From: CAVQFD01 sp963724695
Lineage (GTDB): Bacteria; Acidobacteriota; Vicinamibacteria; Vicinamibacterales; CAVVIG01
Reading direction: 5' to 3'
Length of the DNA stretch: 64,000 bases
NCBI GenBank assembly: GCA_963724695.1
Contig: CAVRVW010000008.1
Location: 1 to 64,000 of the forward strand
Shown here piece by piece: positions 9,650 through 19,508 of the stretch. Position numbers and translations under genes: made by a program. The notes under the pieces are model-generated. The model saw nothing but the letters and a program-made list of their open reading frames with translations. It searched no databases and had not been told where the DNA came from. Positions within the stretch are counted from its first letter, which is position 1, and every line of letters starts with the position of its first letter.

Positions 9650-11099
9650 TCAGGCTTTGGCGCCGGCCTGCCTCGAATCGAACAGCAGCCTGAGCTGCCA
9701 GTCCTCCGGTTGCGGGACGGCCACGGGATGAACGGCCGGAGAAGCACGCGCTGCAGTGGCGCGTTCCGCTGGGATCGCCCACTGCCGCGAGGAGGCCCTC
9801 CTGGGACAGGTAGCGCAGGCTGTCGGCGCCTATGTAGCGGCAGATCTCATCGACCGAATGGCTGGACGCGATCAGCTCGCTCTTGAGGGGGGTATCGATC
9901 CCGTAGTAGCAGGGTCCGACGGTGGGCGGGCGGGCTCACGCGCACGTGCACCTCCGTCGCCCCCGCCGCCCGCACCATCCCCACGATCTTCCGCGACGTC
10001 GTGCCGCGCACGATCGAGTCGTCGATCAGGATGACGCGCTTGCCCTCCAGGATCTCGCGCACGGGGTTGAGCTTGATCTTGACGCCGAAGGAGCGGATGG
10101 CCTGTTTGGGCTCGATGAACGTGCGACCCACGTAGTGGTTGCGGATGAGACCCCACTGGAACGGCAGCCCGCTCTCCTGGGAGTAGCCGAGAGCCGCCCC
10201 GTTGCCGCTGTCGGGCACCGGCACGACGATGTCGGCATCGGCCGGCGATTCGCGCGCCAGCTGCCGGCCCAGCAGCAGCCGCGAGGCGAGCACGTTGCGG
10301 CCGAAGACCTGGCTGTCGGGCCGAGCGAAGTAGACGTGCTCGAAGACGCACTGGCGCGCCGGCTCCGGCGGGAACGGCTGGAAGGAGCGCAGGCCGTCGC
10401 GGTCGACGACCACGATCTCGCCGGGCTCGACGTCCCGCACGTACTCGGCGTCGATGAGGTCGAGGGCGCAGGTCTCCGAGCAGATGATGGTCGCCCCCTC
10501 GAGCCGGCCGATCACGAGCGGTCGGAAGCCCCAGGGATCGCGCGCGGCCACCAGCGCGTCCGGCGTCAGGAAGAGGAGCGAGAAGGCGCCCATCACCTTC
10601 GACAGGCTCGCCGCGATGGCATCCTCGAGGCGCTCGCGGTGGCTGCGCGCATAGAGGTGAAGGATCACCTCGGTGTCGGAGGTGGACTGGAAGATGGATC
10701 CCGCCGCCTCCAGCTCGTGGCGCAGCAGCGCGGCGTTCACCAGGTTGCCGTTGTGGCCGAGGGCGATCGACCCGCGATGGCATTCGATCAGGATCGGTTG
10801 CGCGTTGGCGGCGCACGGTGTCGCCGGCAGTCGAATAGCGCACGTGGCCCATGGCGCGGTCGCCGACCAGGCCTTCGAGCTTCGCCGTCCACGAAGATGT
10901 CGTTGACGAGCCCCATCCCCTTCTCGAGGTGGAGGCGCTGGCCGTCGCTGGCCACGATGCCGGCCGACTCCTGCCCTCGGTGCTGCAAGGCGTAGAGGCC
11001 GAGGTAGGTGAGGTGCGCGGCCTCCGGATGACCGTACACGCCGAACAGGCCGCACTGGTCGTGGAATCGGTCGTCGTCGACGGGAGACCTGCCGCGCAT
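9650..11099 (-). CDS. purF: Amidophosphoribosyltransferase (frameshifted)
   Basis: First committed step of purine synthesis: PRPP plus glutamine gives phosphoribosylamine. From ATG 11099 the protein reads HDQCGLFGVYGHPEA, with the Cys that becomes the N-terminal nucleophile after propeptide removal, and LYALQHRGQESAGI; then GHVRYSTAG and LGHNGNLVNA (glutaminase site), FLTPDALVAARDPWGFRPL, and the PRPP loop VILIDDSIVRGTTS near 10010-10050. The C-terminus is recovered in shifted frames: GPCYYGIDTPLKSELIAS, DEICRYIGADSLRYLS, HCSACFSG (Cys ligands of the Fe-S-type enzyme) and a final PQPEDWQLRLLFDS, stop 9650-9652. About 480 residues, normal. Frameshifts lie near 10850 and 9945 (an extra CCCG) and 9730. 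Confidence 0.88.
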
Positions 11100-11122
11100 G
11101 CCCAGGCTCTGATTCTAGCCCA

Positions 11123-12690
11123 TCAGCGCGCGCCGTTCACCGCGCCGGGAGGCTCGAGGAGCACACGCGCGTCCAGGGCCACCACCCCTTCGGGGGCGCA
11201 GCGCAACGGGTTCACCTCCACGTCGGCGACCTCGGGCAGGGCGAGGATCAGCCGTGCGACCGCCCTCAAGAGCATCGAGAAGCGCGCCTCGATCGACGGG
11301 CGGGCTTCCTCGCGCCCCGCCGAGCAGGCTGGCAACGCGTGTCTCGGCCACCATCGCCTCCAGCTCGGTCTCGGCGCAGGGCAACGTGCGCAGCGATCGG
11401 TCGCGGGCCACCTCGGCGAGGACGCCGCCCGCGCCGAACAACAGGATCTCCCCGAACTCGGGGTCGCGGCGCGCGCCGACGATCGCCTCCACGCCGCCGC
11501 GCAGAAAAGGAGTGAGGCGCACCTCGGCGCGGCCATCGGGCACCAGGGAGGCCACCGCGCCGTAGGCCGCCCGCACGTCGCTCTCCGTCCGCAGATCGAG
11601 GTGGACGCCGCGGACCTCGGTCTTGTGGACGATCGCACGGGAATGGATCTTGAGCACGACGGGATAGCCGAGGCTGGCCGCCGCCGTGACCGCCCCCTCG
11701 CCGTCGCGCGCGAGCCGGCTGGGGAGGACCGGCAGGCCGCAGCCGGACAGCAACGAGGCCGCCGTCTCTTCGGAGAGGGCGCCCCCCGAGGCGCAGGCCG
11801 CCGCCAGTGACCGACGTAGCTCCTCGGGCAGTACGGCCGCGCCGCGGAAGGTGTCGCGCGCCTCGACGGCCTGCTGCGCCCGCGCACGGGCCCGCCCACC
11901 GCGTGCCAACGCCGCTCCCGCCCGCGCTGCCACCTCCGCCGAGGCGAAGAGCGGCAGGCGTTGTACGCGCGGACGTGCGCAAGCCCGGGATGCTCCTCGT
12001 CGGCGTACAGGTCGTGGACGAGGTCGGGTTGCCCGTCTCGCGCCGGCGCCGGGAGAGGAACGCCGCGAGGGCCTCGTCGTAGAGGGCATAGCCTCCGGAA
12101 GAGAACCACCTGGTCGCAGCCCTCCCACTCGAAGATCGGCTCGAGCACCTTCTCGTAGATCCGCGGGTCGGACTCCGAGCGTCCGCCGAACTCCACGGGA
12201 TTGCGAAGGATCGCCACGAACGGCGGCAGATTGGGCTTCAGCGACTCGACGAGAGCATCGGGAAAGGGGTCGAGTGCGCGAACAGCCCCGCTTCCGCCGC
12301 GGCATCGGCGATCAGCGTGGCGTGGCCGCCCCCCTCGCCGACGAGGGCGGCGCGCGCACCGTGCGGCAGCGGGGAGTCGAGTAAAGGCCTGCGCCAGGGC
12401 GAGCGCCTCGTCCGCGCGGTCGAACAGGACGGCCCCGGCCTGCTCCAGGGCGCTCTGGCGCGACCTCAGACTCGCTGGCAAGGGCGCCGGTATGCGAGCG
12501 GGCGGTGGCGCGGCCCTCACGAGTGCGGCCGCCGCGCAGGATCAGGACGGGCTTGACGGCCGCCGTGCGGGCGAGACGGTCGAGGAAGGCGCGACCGCGG
12601 CGGCGCACGAAGCCCTCGCGAGATAGACGAGCACCACCTGCGTGTGGGGATCGAGACGCAGGTAGTCGAGCACGAACGAGCCAGTAGAGG
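11123..12690 (-). CDS. ADP-forming acetyl/acyl-CoA synthetase, 5'-truncated and frameshifted
   Basis: The order of fragments on the minus strand is VLDYLRLDPHTQVVLVYL, AAVKPVLILRGGRTREGRA with ARSHTGALAS (the phosphohistidine/CoA-ligase domain of NDP-forming acyl-CoA synthetases), then the ATP-grasp part: LSEETAASLLSGCGLPVLPS, SLGYPVVLKIHSRAIVHKTE, and at the end DVEVNPLRCAPEGVVALDAR, stop 11123. The N-terminal CoA-binding Rossmann domain, about 230 residues, is missing because the sequence switches to a glycosyltransferase on the other strand near 12690. The enzyme would interconvert acyl-CoA plus ADP and acyl acid plus ATP. It sits 24 bases upstream of purF. Several indels interrupt 11.3-12.6 kb. 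Confidence 0.72.
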
Positions 12691-13148
12691 ACAAAGCCGA
12701 ACATCGCCAATTGCTGACCCTCGCGGGCAAAGACCCCTCGCCGGCGGTCAAGCTCCTCGCCCGGGATCCCCGTGTGACCGTCACCGGGTTCGTGGACGAC
12801 TTCCGCCCGCTCTTCTGGTCCACGTCCGTTGTCGCGGCGCCGCTGGTGTACGGAACCGGGATCCAGAACAAGGTGCTCGAAGCCATGGCGTGCGGCGCGC
12901 CAGTGGTGGCGTCGCCCAACGCGTGCGAAGCCCTCAACGTGTTGAACGGGCGCGAGCTGCTCGTCGGGGAAGACGACGATCAGTTCGCCCGCCAGATGCT
13001 GCTCGTCATGCGGGATGCCGGCGTGCGACAGCAGACCGCCTGGGAGGGCCGTCGCTACGTGGTGACCCACCACGACTGGTTCGAGATGGGCCGGCGCTTG
13101 ATCGCCGTCTACGACGACGTGCGCACGGCCTACCGGCGGTGTGCGTGA
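12691..13148 (+). CDS. GT4-family glycosyltransferase, 5'-truncated
   Basis: An uninterrupted C-terminal half: TLAGKDPSPAVKLLARDPRV, TVTGFVDDFRPLFWS, VVAAPLVYGTGIQNKVLEAM (the donor-binding G-x-G-x-K/N-K-V-L-E-A-M motif with the EX7E glutamate) and GAPVVASPNACEAL. The N-terminal acceptor domain, about 200 residues, is absent: the sequence changes at about 12690 into the minus-strand acyl-CoA synthetase. Intact homologues build EPS repeat units at the inner face of the cytoplasmic membrane. The stop (13146-13148) is 10 bases before the next start, so the polysaccharide operon continues downstream. Confidence 0.8.
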
Positions 13149-13158
13149 TGGAGCGCCC

Positions 13159-14473
13159 ATGAATCCGTCATGGTTCTCGGTCACCACGCTTGCCGGCGCC
13201 GTCGCTGCGTTCGCCTTTGCCGTGCTGTGCTTCCAGAACATGCGCGCGGCGGTGCTCGTGTTCACGGCTGTGGGCTGCATTACCGGCTTCCAGATCGGGG
13301 CGTTCGCCGGCAACGAGATGGTCCAGGGGCTGCTCCCGGTCGAAGTGCTGGCAACCGTCCTGATTCTGGTCTGGGCTGGCCGCAGGCTTGCCGGCGGATT
13401 TCGCATTCGGCGGGCGAACTTCAACCTTCCCCTGTTCCTGCTGGTCCCGGTCTCGCTCGTGTCCCTGTTGGCCGGCTTCACCTGGTTCGACCCGAACATC
13501 CCGCTGCAGAACATGAAGATCGCCGTCTCACTGGGTCAGATTCTCTTGTTGATCTGGCCGATCGGCACGTACCTGGTCGTGGCCGATTCCATAGACGACG
13601 ACCGGTACATCCGGTTGATCCGGAACGTGATCGTCGTCCTGGCGCTTCCGTCCCTGCTGCTGATCGTCGCGCCCGCGGACGCGATGCGCTACCTCCTCTG
13701 GAGCACGGCCTTTGCGCTGCCTGCGTCGTCGCTGTGCTTTGCCGAGTTCTTCGACACGCGATCGGTCATCCGGAAAGCGGCCCTGCTGTTCATCACCGAT
13801 CGCCCCGATCTTCTACGGCTACGCGACCGGCAAGGCGTTCTTCTACAGCTACGTGATTGTCTCGACAGCCGTCATCGTGTGGTTCAGGGCCAGGCGGGTC
13901 GCGCTCGCCCTGGCGCCGCTGGCGTTTGCGAGCTATGTGGTTGCCGTGCCCCTCGCCTCCGGCTCGCTGACTCCGTCCTTCCTGCGAGACGCTGTCGAAA
14001 CCGAGGAGGCGCAGCAGAGCCTCGGTGGCACCGGCGGACGCGACCAACTGATTGCGGACGGATTGGGAATCTGGTCGAGGTTCCCCGTGTTCGGAGTCGG
14101 TCCCGGAAACAACTACCCGTACATGCTGCGCTATTCGAGCCTTGGCACGGCGCACAACCAGTACATCAACATCCTGATGGAGCTGGGTCTGGTCGGGCTC
14201 GCCTGCTTCCTGGTGTTCGCGTTCAAGGCGGCTCGCACGGGCTATCGGCTCTGGCGCACCGCCGCCAACCCGCTTGCACGAGCGCATGGCGCTCGCCTGG
14301 CTCGGGCTCTTCGCGGCCATGCTCGTGGGGGCATGTTCGGCGATTTCATGATCCCCAGCATCCGCAACGGCGGCCTCGAGTTGTTCGCCCTGTTCTACGT
14401 TCAATGGATTCTTCTCGGCCTCATCGTCAGCATGACAGCAATCGAACGCGGCTATCGAACCGCCGCAGCGTGA
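13159..14473 (+). CDS. O-antigen ligase / Wzy-like polymerase (one frameshift)
   Basis: ATG 13159 (MNPSWFSVTT) opens a polytopic membrane protein with about ten hydrophobic spans. A frame change near 13800 is needed; after it the sequence runs YGYATGKAFFYSYVIVSTAV and ends at TGA 14471-14473. The loop SRFPVFGVGPGNNYPY and GTAHNQYINILMELGLVG is the typical periplasmic loop and H-N-x-Y/F motif of WaaL/Wzy/PglL-like proteins. It probably polymerises or ligates exported lipid-linked glycan units at the periplasmic face. The start is preceded by GGAGCG (13150-13155), an acceptable ribosome site. The neighbours are a glycosyltransferase and a sugar isomerase. Confidence 0.75.
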
Positions 14474-14478
14474 TACCT

Positions 14479-15234
14479 ATGAGCACATTGGATCGTTTGT
14501 TCAACGAATCGACCGGCCTGGCGGACTACGCAAGACGTTATGCGGATTACCTCGCCGATCTTCTGGCGCAGCTGGACTGCGAGGCGGTCGAGCGCGTCGG
14601 CGCCGTCTTCGAGGATGCGCGGCGAAATGGTCAGACGATCTTCGTCATTGGCAACGGCGGGAGCGCCTCCACGGCGTCCCATTTCGCCAACGATTTCGGG
14701 TTCGGGACGAGGAAGGCTGGCGGCAAGGCCTACCGCATGATGAGCCTGACCGACAACGTCGCCTTCATCTCCGCGGCGGGCAACGACGTCGGCTACGAGC
14801 TGGTGTTCGTGGAGCAGTTGAAGACGCTCATGGATCCCGGCGATGTCGTGGTTGCGATCTCGGCGAGCGGCAACTCGCCGAACGTCGTGGCGGCCGTCAA
14901 TTACGCCAACGATCACGGTGGAATCACGGTGGGCTTGACCGGCTTCGACGGTGGGCGGCTCCGTGACCTGGTCGACGTCGGCGTTCACATCGCGACCCCG
15001 CAGGGCGACTACGGCCCGGTCGAGGATCTGCACCTGGTCCTCGATCACCTCGTCTCGTCCTATCTGGTCAGGCTGACGGCTGGCCTCGCGAAACAGGAAC
15101 AGGCCGAACGGTCTCCGGGACTCGTGGCGCAGCGTTTCGAGCGGCTGCCGCGGACGGCCCGGCACCCGCAGCCGGCAATGCTTCAGAAGCGCGCGGTCGT
15201 TGGTAGAGTGCTTTCACCTTCGTTTGGTCCGTGA
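14479..15234 (+). CDS. SIS-domain phosphosugar isomerase (GmhA-like)
   Basis: ATG 14479 lies 5 bases after the previous stop. The SIS core is clear: GQTIFVIGNGGSASTASHFA, then DPGDVVVAISASGNSPNVV, with the conserved Ser/Asn residues that bind the phosphate. Sequence and length (251 residues) fit the sedoheptulose-7-phosphate isomerase (GmhA) group, which makes the heptose precursor of LPS or S-layer glycans, but related SIS enzymes act on other sugars and no other heptose genes are nearby. The C-terminal 35 residues after LAKQEQAERS look non-homologous, and the last residues (SFGP) and stop fall inside the repeat that starts at about 15225, so the tail has probably been extended by that repeat. 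Confidence 0.8.
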   Translation: MSTLDRLFNESTGLADYARRYADYLADLLAQLDCEAVERVGAVFEDARRNGQTIFVIGNGGSASTASHFANDFGFGTRKAGGKAYRMMSLTDNVAFISAAGNDVGYELVFVEQLKTLMDPGDVVVAISASGNSPNVVAAVNYANDHGGITVGLTGFDGGRLRDLVDVGVHIATPQGDYGPVEDLHLVLDHLVSSYLVRLTAGLAKQEQAERSPGLVAQRFERLPRTARHPQPAMLQKRAVVGRVLSPSFGP

Positions 15235-15440
15235 AAGGCCTGTTAGTCCTTGGGGCTTGGGCCTTGGTCCTTTGTTCGTCCATGGTCCGTGGGCCTTTGT
15301 GCGAGGTCACGCTTCGGCGGACGTCATGACGCCGCGTCAAACGGCAAGGCCATCCAGGGACGAAGGCCAGCCAGGACGAAGACCAGCCCAAGGACGAAGC
15401 AGCCTAGGACGAGCGGCTCTGGATCGGGCTGCCGGCCCTT
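15225..15440. repeat. Family B repeat: TTGGTCC/CTTGGGCC low-complexity palindrome, copy 1
   Basis: The left half is built of variants of TTGGTCC, CTTGGGGC and CCTTGGTCC (15225-15300); the right half holds the reverse type, such as AGGACGAAG and CCCAAGGACGAAG (15355-15415), so the block can fold on itself with a central spacer of about 60 bases. A similar block lies at 45240-45425 and a short one at 51450-51480. It fills the space between the convergent SIS isomerase and BY-kinase-like genes and supplies the end of the isomerase reading frame. Confidence 0.65.
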
Positions 15441-15442
15441 CC

Positions 15443-16468
15443 TCAATCCGCCAGAAGCGTTCGTTGTGGCCTGGAGCCGCCGGTGGACCCGCCAGGGGAC
15501 GCCTGGCGGACCTTCGGCGGCTTCGCGCGACCTCCCGCCCGGTTGAACACGGTCCCCAGCACACGATCGGCGCCAAGGTCCTCGATCGCGCGCTCGACTG
15601 CCTTGCGCGGTGTCGTGCGAGCCTGAACAACCAGCACGACAGCATCGACGAGCCACGCAAGCAAATGGGCGTCGGTCAGCGTCGACAGGGGCGGAGTGTC
15701 GAGGACGATGAAATCAAAGTGAGGCCGCGCGTCGCGAAGAAAATCCCTCATTGGGTTCGAAACGAGGATCTCCATCGGGTCCGCGTCAGCCGCGCCGGCC
15801 GGCAGGACAGTCAACTTCGTGGAGACATCGACGGCCGGCATCTGCGCCCGCCCGAGTCGAAGGCTTTCGCCCAGCCCGAGTGCGTTCGACACACGGAAGA
15901 TCGTGTGGATCGACGGCGATGCCAGGTCCGCATCGACGAGCAGAACTTGCTTCTGGTGCCGTTCGCTCAGCGCCAACGCCAGATTGGCCGCCGTCAAGGT
16001 CCGCCCTTCGGAGGGCAACGCACTCGCGACCATGACCGTTCGGGTACCGCGTTCAACCTGGCTCTGGATCAGCCTCTTCGCCAGGCGATCGTACTGCTGA
16101 ATCGCCGCCGGCGAGGCGTCGGCGGTCACCACGAGCTTGCCGTCGAAGGCGGGAGCAAAGACCGGAAGCTTGCGATCGGCGGTCCCCGGCCGGGTCGGGA
16201 CCGGAACCGCAGGGGCGGCCGGAACGGGCGGGGCTGCGACACGCACGTTCTCGAGCGCAGGTCGCGGATCCAGGCCCTGTCGTGCCGCTCCCCCGCTCAC
16301 AGACGCTGGCAGCGGCGTCCTGCTGGCGAGGCCTGCTCGCGCCTCGGCCGGATACCGTTCGAGGGCCGCCTCTCCTGCCAGGGCCCTGACCGGGCCAGAG
16401 GTCCTCTCCGGGAGATCCGTCCGCGATCCCCGAGACGCCCTTTTCAGGGCTTCGTCAACTCGGCTCAT
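15443..16468 (-). CDS. CpsD/CapB-type tyrosine-kinase-like ATPase
   Basis: 341 residues from ATG 16468. MSRVDEALKRA is the usual opening of exopolysaccharide BY-kinases. After a Pro/Ala-rich linker (residues 40-100), the P-loop is VASALPSEGRTLTAANLA (148-165); the invariant Lys of the Walker A (GK[ST]) is Arg (R156). Walker A' is VLLVDADL (175-182) and Walker B FDFIVLDTPP (251-260). The C-terminus (RPQRTLLAD) has no tyrosine cluster. BY-kinases control chain length of exported polysaccharides together with a Wzz-type membrane partner; a candidate remnant of that partner is encoded two genes upstream. With Arg in the P-loop and no Tyr tail, catalytic activity is doubtful. Three bases separate it from the ATPase gene upstream, so the two are co-transcribed. 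Confidence 0.82.
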   Translation of the reverse strand: MSRVDEALKRASRGSRTDLPERTSGPVRALAGEAALERYPAEARAGLASRTPLPASVSGGAARQGLDPRPALENVRVAAPPVPAAPAVPVPTRPGTADRKLPVFAPAFDGKLVVTADASPAAIQQYDRLAKRLIQSQVERGTRTVMVASALPSEGRTLTAANLALALSERHQKQVLLVDADLASPSIHTIFRVSNALGLGESLRLGRAQMPAVDVSTKLTVLPAGAADADPMEILVSNPMRDFLRDARPHFDFIVLDTPPLSTLTDAHLLAWLVDAVVLVVQARTTPRKAVERAIEDLGADRVLGTVFNRAGGRAKPPKVRQASPGGSTGGSRPQRTLLAD

Positions 16469-16471
16469 GGC

Positions 16472-17458
16472 TCAGGAAAGACCCAGTCCGCCGACCTTGC
16501 GGCGCGCGACATCTGCCGCCACGCCGTCAGGAAGGTTCCGGGACTCGACTGCCGGAGACAGTTCTGTCGAGGATGGATTCGACGCAGGTCTCATCGGCTC
16601 CTCGGCCAGCGCTCGTCGAGTCGCACCCGCGCTTCGGGGATCACGACGCCGGAGGTCGAAGTCCTTGCACACCTCCAGCACAATCTCGTGATCGACAGGT
16701 TGACGCGCAAGCGCGAACCCGCTGAGCAGGGCGTTGTCGCAGATGACGTTGATGATGCGGGGGATGCCTTGCGACCGTTCGTGGATGAGCACGACCGATT
16801 CGCGTGTGAAGAGCCGCGCAGCTTCGCCTCCGGCGAGCGTGATCCGCGCCGCCATGTAGGCCGCGGTCTCCTGCATCGACAGCGGCGCCACCTCGCACCT
16901 GAGCGCGACGCGCTGCTTCAGCTGTCGCAGCCCGGGCTCGTTCAGCCGTGCGGCGAACTCCGGTTGCCCGGCCAGCACGAAAGGCAGCAGCTTCTCGTCC
17001 GCCGTTTCAATGTTCGCCAGCAGGCGGATCTCCTCGAGCAGGTCCTGGCTGAGGCTCTGCGCCTCGTCGACGACGAGCGCCGCGATCTCCCCGCGGTCGC
17101 GGCGTTTACGAAGCTCGACTTCCAGCAGCTCGAGAAGCACGGCCTTGGACTCGGCCGCCCGGCCTCCGAGCTCGAATTCCGATGCCAGAATCTCGAGAAA
17201 CTCCCCGCGCGTCAGCGCGGGATTGCTCAGATACACGCACCTGACGTGCTCGCATTCCTTGGATTGCAGGGCGGCCCTGAGCAGCGTCGTCTTTCCTGTG
17301 CCGGCTTCTCCAAGAAGGAGCGTGACCGCCTTGGCCGTCGACAGCCCGTACTTCAGGTTGCTCAACGCTTCGCGGTGTCCCGCGGTCAGAAACAGAAATC
17401 GCGGATTCGAGGTCAGCTCGAATGCCGGTTCGGCGAGCCCATAAAACGTTTGATACAT
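16472..17458 (-). CDS. ExeA-like AAA ATPase (EPS/PEP-CTERM locus type)
   Basis: Start chosen at ATG 17458 (MYQTFYGL), the normal start for this family; the frame is open further upstream but that part overlaps the preceding gene. 328 residues. Walker A is GEAGTGKT (50-57), Walker B ALVVDEAQ (127-134), followed by sensor-type LLPFVLAGQPEF and a winged region GIPRIINVICDNALL. Such ATPases occur beside chain-length and exosortase genes in exopolysaccharide loci (the XrtA-associated ATPase group) and resemble ExeA of type II secretion. It probably powers assembly or export in the cytoplasmic membrane context. The C-terminal 60 residues after EVCKDFDLRRR are low complexity. No frameshift. Confidence 0.82.
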   Translation of the reverse strand: MYQTFYGLAEPAFELTSNPRFLFLTAGHREALSNLKYGLSTAKAVTLLLGEAGTGKTTLLRAALQSKECEHVRCVYLSNPALTRGEFLEILASEFELGGRAAESKAVLLELLEVELRKRRDRGEIAALVVDEAQSLSQDLLEEIRLLANIETADEKLLPFVLAGQPEFAARLNEPGLRQLKQRVALRCEVAPLSMQETAAYMAARITLAGGEAARLFTRESVVLIHERSQGIPRIINVICDNALLSGFALARQPVDHEIVLEVCKDFDLRRRDPRSAGATRRALAEEPMRPASNPSSTELSPAVESRNLPDGVAADVARRKVGGLGLS

Positions 17459-17472
17459 GGAATCGCGCAGCC

Positions 17473-17844
17473 CTAGAGCCGCAGCCTCCACCAAGCAGCC
17501 GCCACCGAACCGCCCAGGACCAACACACCTATCAGGGTGCCGACGACCACGCGCTGCACCCGGGCTCGCCGTTCGATCCGGGTCGTCATCACCGGAACCA
17601 CGGCCAGCACCGGCAACGAAAGTGCGCCCGCGAGGTCCTCCTCCCGTCGATAGCCCCGACCCCGGCGCGCCCGAACCACGACCACGACGACGCCAAGGAC
17701 GAACGCGACGCCCCCGGCGACAACGCTCCGCAGGGGATTCTGCCACAGCAGACCGGGCAGATTCCTCGAAAAGAGCTCGGCCGACAACGCGCCGCCTGCC
17801 GCCAGCGTCAGGGGCAGCCAGCCGCGCCTGACGAGCCAGATCAC
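17473..17844 (-). CDS. Wzz/GumC-like C-terminal membrane protein (short)
   Basis: 123 residues with two or three hydrophobic stretches: residues 3-22, 38-58 (VVAGGVAFVLGVVVVVV) and 100-118 (GTLIGVLVLGGSVAAAW). Between them is LSLPVLAVVPVMTTRIERRA, resembling the cytoplasmic tail of chain-length determinant proteins, where a segment of the type 'LPVLA.IP' precedes the second membrane helix's end. The large periplasmic coiled-coil part of Wzz is missing. It may be a real small membrane protein or the 3' remnant of a longer Wzz gene. It overlaps the upstream sigma-54 activator stop by 4 bases (ATGA), implying translational coupling, and precedes the ATPase and BY-kinase-like genes. Confidence 0.62.
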   Translation of the reverse strand: MIWLVRRGWLPLTLAAGGALSAELFSRNLPGLLWQNPLRSVVAGGVAFVLGVVVVVVRARRGRGYRREEDLAGALSLPVLAVVPVMTTRIERRARVQRVVVGTLIGVLVLGGSVAAAWWRLRL

Positions 17845-18984
17845 TGCCTGTATTCCTTGAACGGCAACTGACAGTCGTGTTTACGGAGGAAGTTCAGGAA
17901 CCGCTTGTAGTCGCGCGCCTCCATATTGAACAGCCGAAGCACGATCTTGTAGTTCCCCCGAGCGTCTTCAAGCCCTTTGTGCACGAGATCCCGAACGTTC
18001 CCGCGCGTGATCTCGCGGTTCATGTACAGGGGGTAGACCGATGACCAGAACGACTCCCGCTCCTCCGTCAGCTTCTTGAACAGCTCGTCTGCCACGGTTC
18101 GCCGGCGTTCCTTTCGCGGCCGGCTGCCGATCGAGCTCGGCGTGCGAATCTCGGGCCCCAGATCGTCGACCTGGATCACTTCGCGGCGGCCGGTGACCAC
18201 GAGCCGCTCGATGACGTTCTCGAGCTCGCGGACATTGCCGGGCCAGGCGTACTCTCGCAGCGCGCTGACCGCCTCCGGCGCAATCTCGCGCACCAGGTAG
18301 CGCAGCCCGTTGCCGTTGTCGCCGGCGCTGCCGTTCGCATGGCCGTTGCCGTTTCCGTTGGCGTGGCCGTTGCTCGGCGCTGAGGTGTATCGCCGGAGGA
18401 AGAACTCGACGAGCAGCCGGAATGTCTTCCCGGCGCTCCCGGAGCGGCGGCACGATCAAGTGGATGACGTTGAGCCGGTAGAACAAGTCCTCGCGGAACT
18501 GTCCCTGCGAGATCATCTCGCGCAGGTTGCGATTGGTCGCGGCGATGACCCGCACGTTGCTCGCCACGCCGACCCGCTCGGCCCCGACCTTCTGGATTTC
18601 GCCGGTTTCCAGGAACCGCAACAGCAGGCCCTGCATCCTGAGCGTCATCTCGCCGATTTCGTCGAGGAAGATCGTGCCGTCGTTGGCCATCTCGAGCTTC
18701 CCGGGCTTGTCGCGGTAGGCGCCCGTGAAGCTGCCCTTGACGTGACCGAAGAGCTCGGACTCGAGCAGCGTTTCAGGAATGCCGGCGCAGTTGACCGGGA
18801 CGAACGAGTGCTGGGCGCGCGGGCTGGCCGCGTTGATGGCGCGCGCGACGACTTCCTTGCCGACGCCGCTCTCGCCGGTGATCAACACCTTCGCGTCGGA
18901 GCGTGCGACCCGTTCCACTTCCGCCTTCAGTTCGTTGATCGCCGCGCTGGTTCCGACCAGGTTGACGTGCCCGTTTTGTCTCAT
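17841..18984 (-). CDS. Sigma-54 activator without receiver domain, unusual C-terminal domain (one frameshift)
   Basis: AAA+ central domain starts almost at residue 1: Walker A GESGVGKE (37-44), the sigma-54 contact loop GSFTGA (84-89), Walker B GTIFLDEIGE (103-112), and REDLFYRLNVIHLIVPPLRE. A frame change near 18415 is needed; beyond it comes an Asn/Gly/His linker (NGHANGNGNGHANG) and AWPGNVRELENVIERLV. There is no Fis-type helix-turn-helix. Instead the last 85 residues carry ESFWSSVY, RGNYKIVLRLFNM, DYKRFLNFLRK and CQLPFKEYR. The same C-terminal module ends the activator at 24969. With no receiver or GAF domain, regulation must come through another protein. It heads the minus-strand operon with the Wzz-like, ExeA-like and BY-kinase-like genes and probably controls it or the nearby Wbp genes (inference). 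Confidence 0.78.
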
Positions 18985-19001
18985 AAGTCAGGTCTTCGCT
19001 A

Positions 19002-19508
19002 GTAGGCGTTCTCGGCTTGACGACCTAATCGCCAAGGCTGACGCCAGTGCACATGGAACCCGGATGAGTGCAAGGACACCACCAGCGGCCGCCGGCTTCG
19101 ATTATGTGGCCGATCTCCATTCTTTGCACACACATACAGGGCCTCAACGACGCTCGATCGACCGGTCGCCCGCCTGTCCGAAATCTCTAGCCGAGCAGCC
19201 AAAAGCCGAATAAAGTCTTCCTCCTGGAGAACTTTAGAGTGTCGTGAAGCAGCCGAAAGGCGCGCCTGGCCAGTAGGATGGTGTGCGCGCGCCGCTATAC
19301 GTATCTGCCCGGTTCTTCTCCCTGAGAGAACTGGGCGATGCACTCCCCCAGGAGCCCCCTCCGTGAGCCGGCTTCGAACCGCGCAATGTCGCAACAGTCG
19401 CGCCGAGGGTGAACTAAAGGGCTATCTTACAGGGACAAAGGGTGGCTGGGAGCGCACCAGGAGGGGCACAGATGTTGCGCTTGGGGGCGCTCATAAGGAC
19501 ACACGCCC
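19002..19508. other. Intergenic stretch, nothing assigned
   Basis: Divergent region between the sigma-54 activator (minus) and a small plus-strand gene. Minus-strand peptides such as KVLQEEDFIRLLAARLE appear near 19220-19270, but no start, domain or continuation supports a gene. A motif AAGTCTTCCTC at 19216-19226 recurs at 19827-19837. Promoters for both flanking genes should lie here; no clear sigma-54 (TGGC-N8-TGC) or sigma-70 pair could be picked out by eye. Confidence 0.4.

Noticed and set aside
15200..17476. Plus-strand open frame of over 700 codons opposite the BY-kinase-like and ATPase genes
   Set aside because: It lacks recognisable domains and is antisense to two genes with clear P-loops; high GC content explains it.
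19355..19400. TTCGAA-containing stretch resembling a tRNA T-loop on the minus strand
   Set aside because: The flanking bases do not form a five-pair T stem, and no acceptor or anticodon stem can be drawn.
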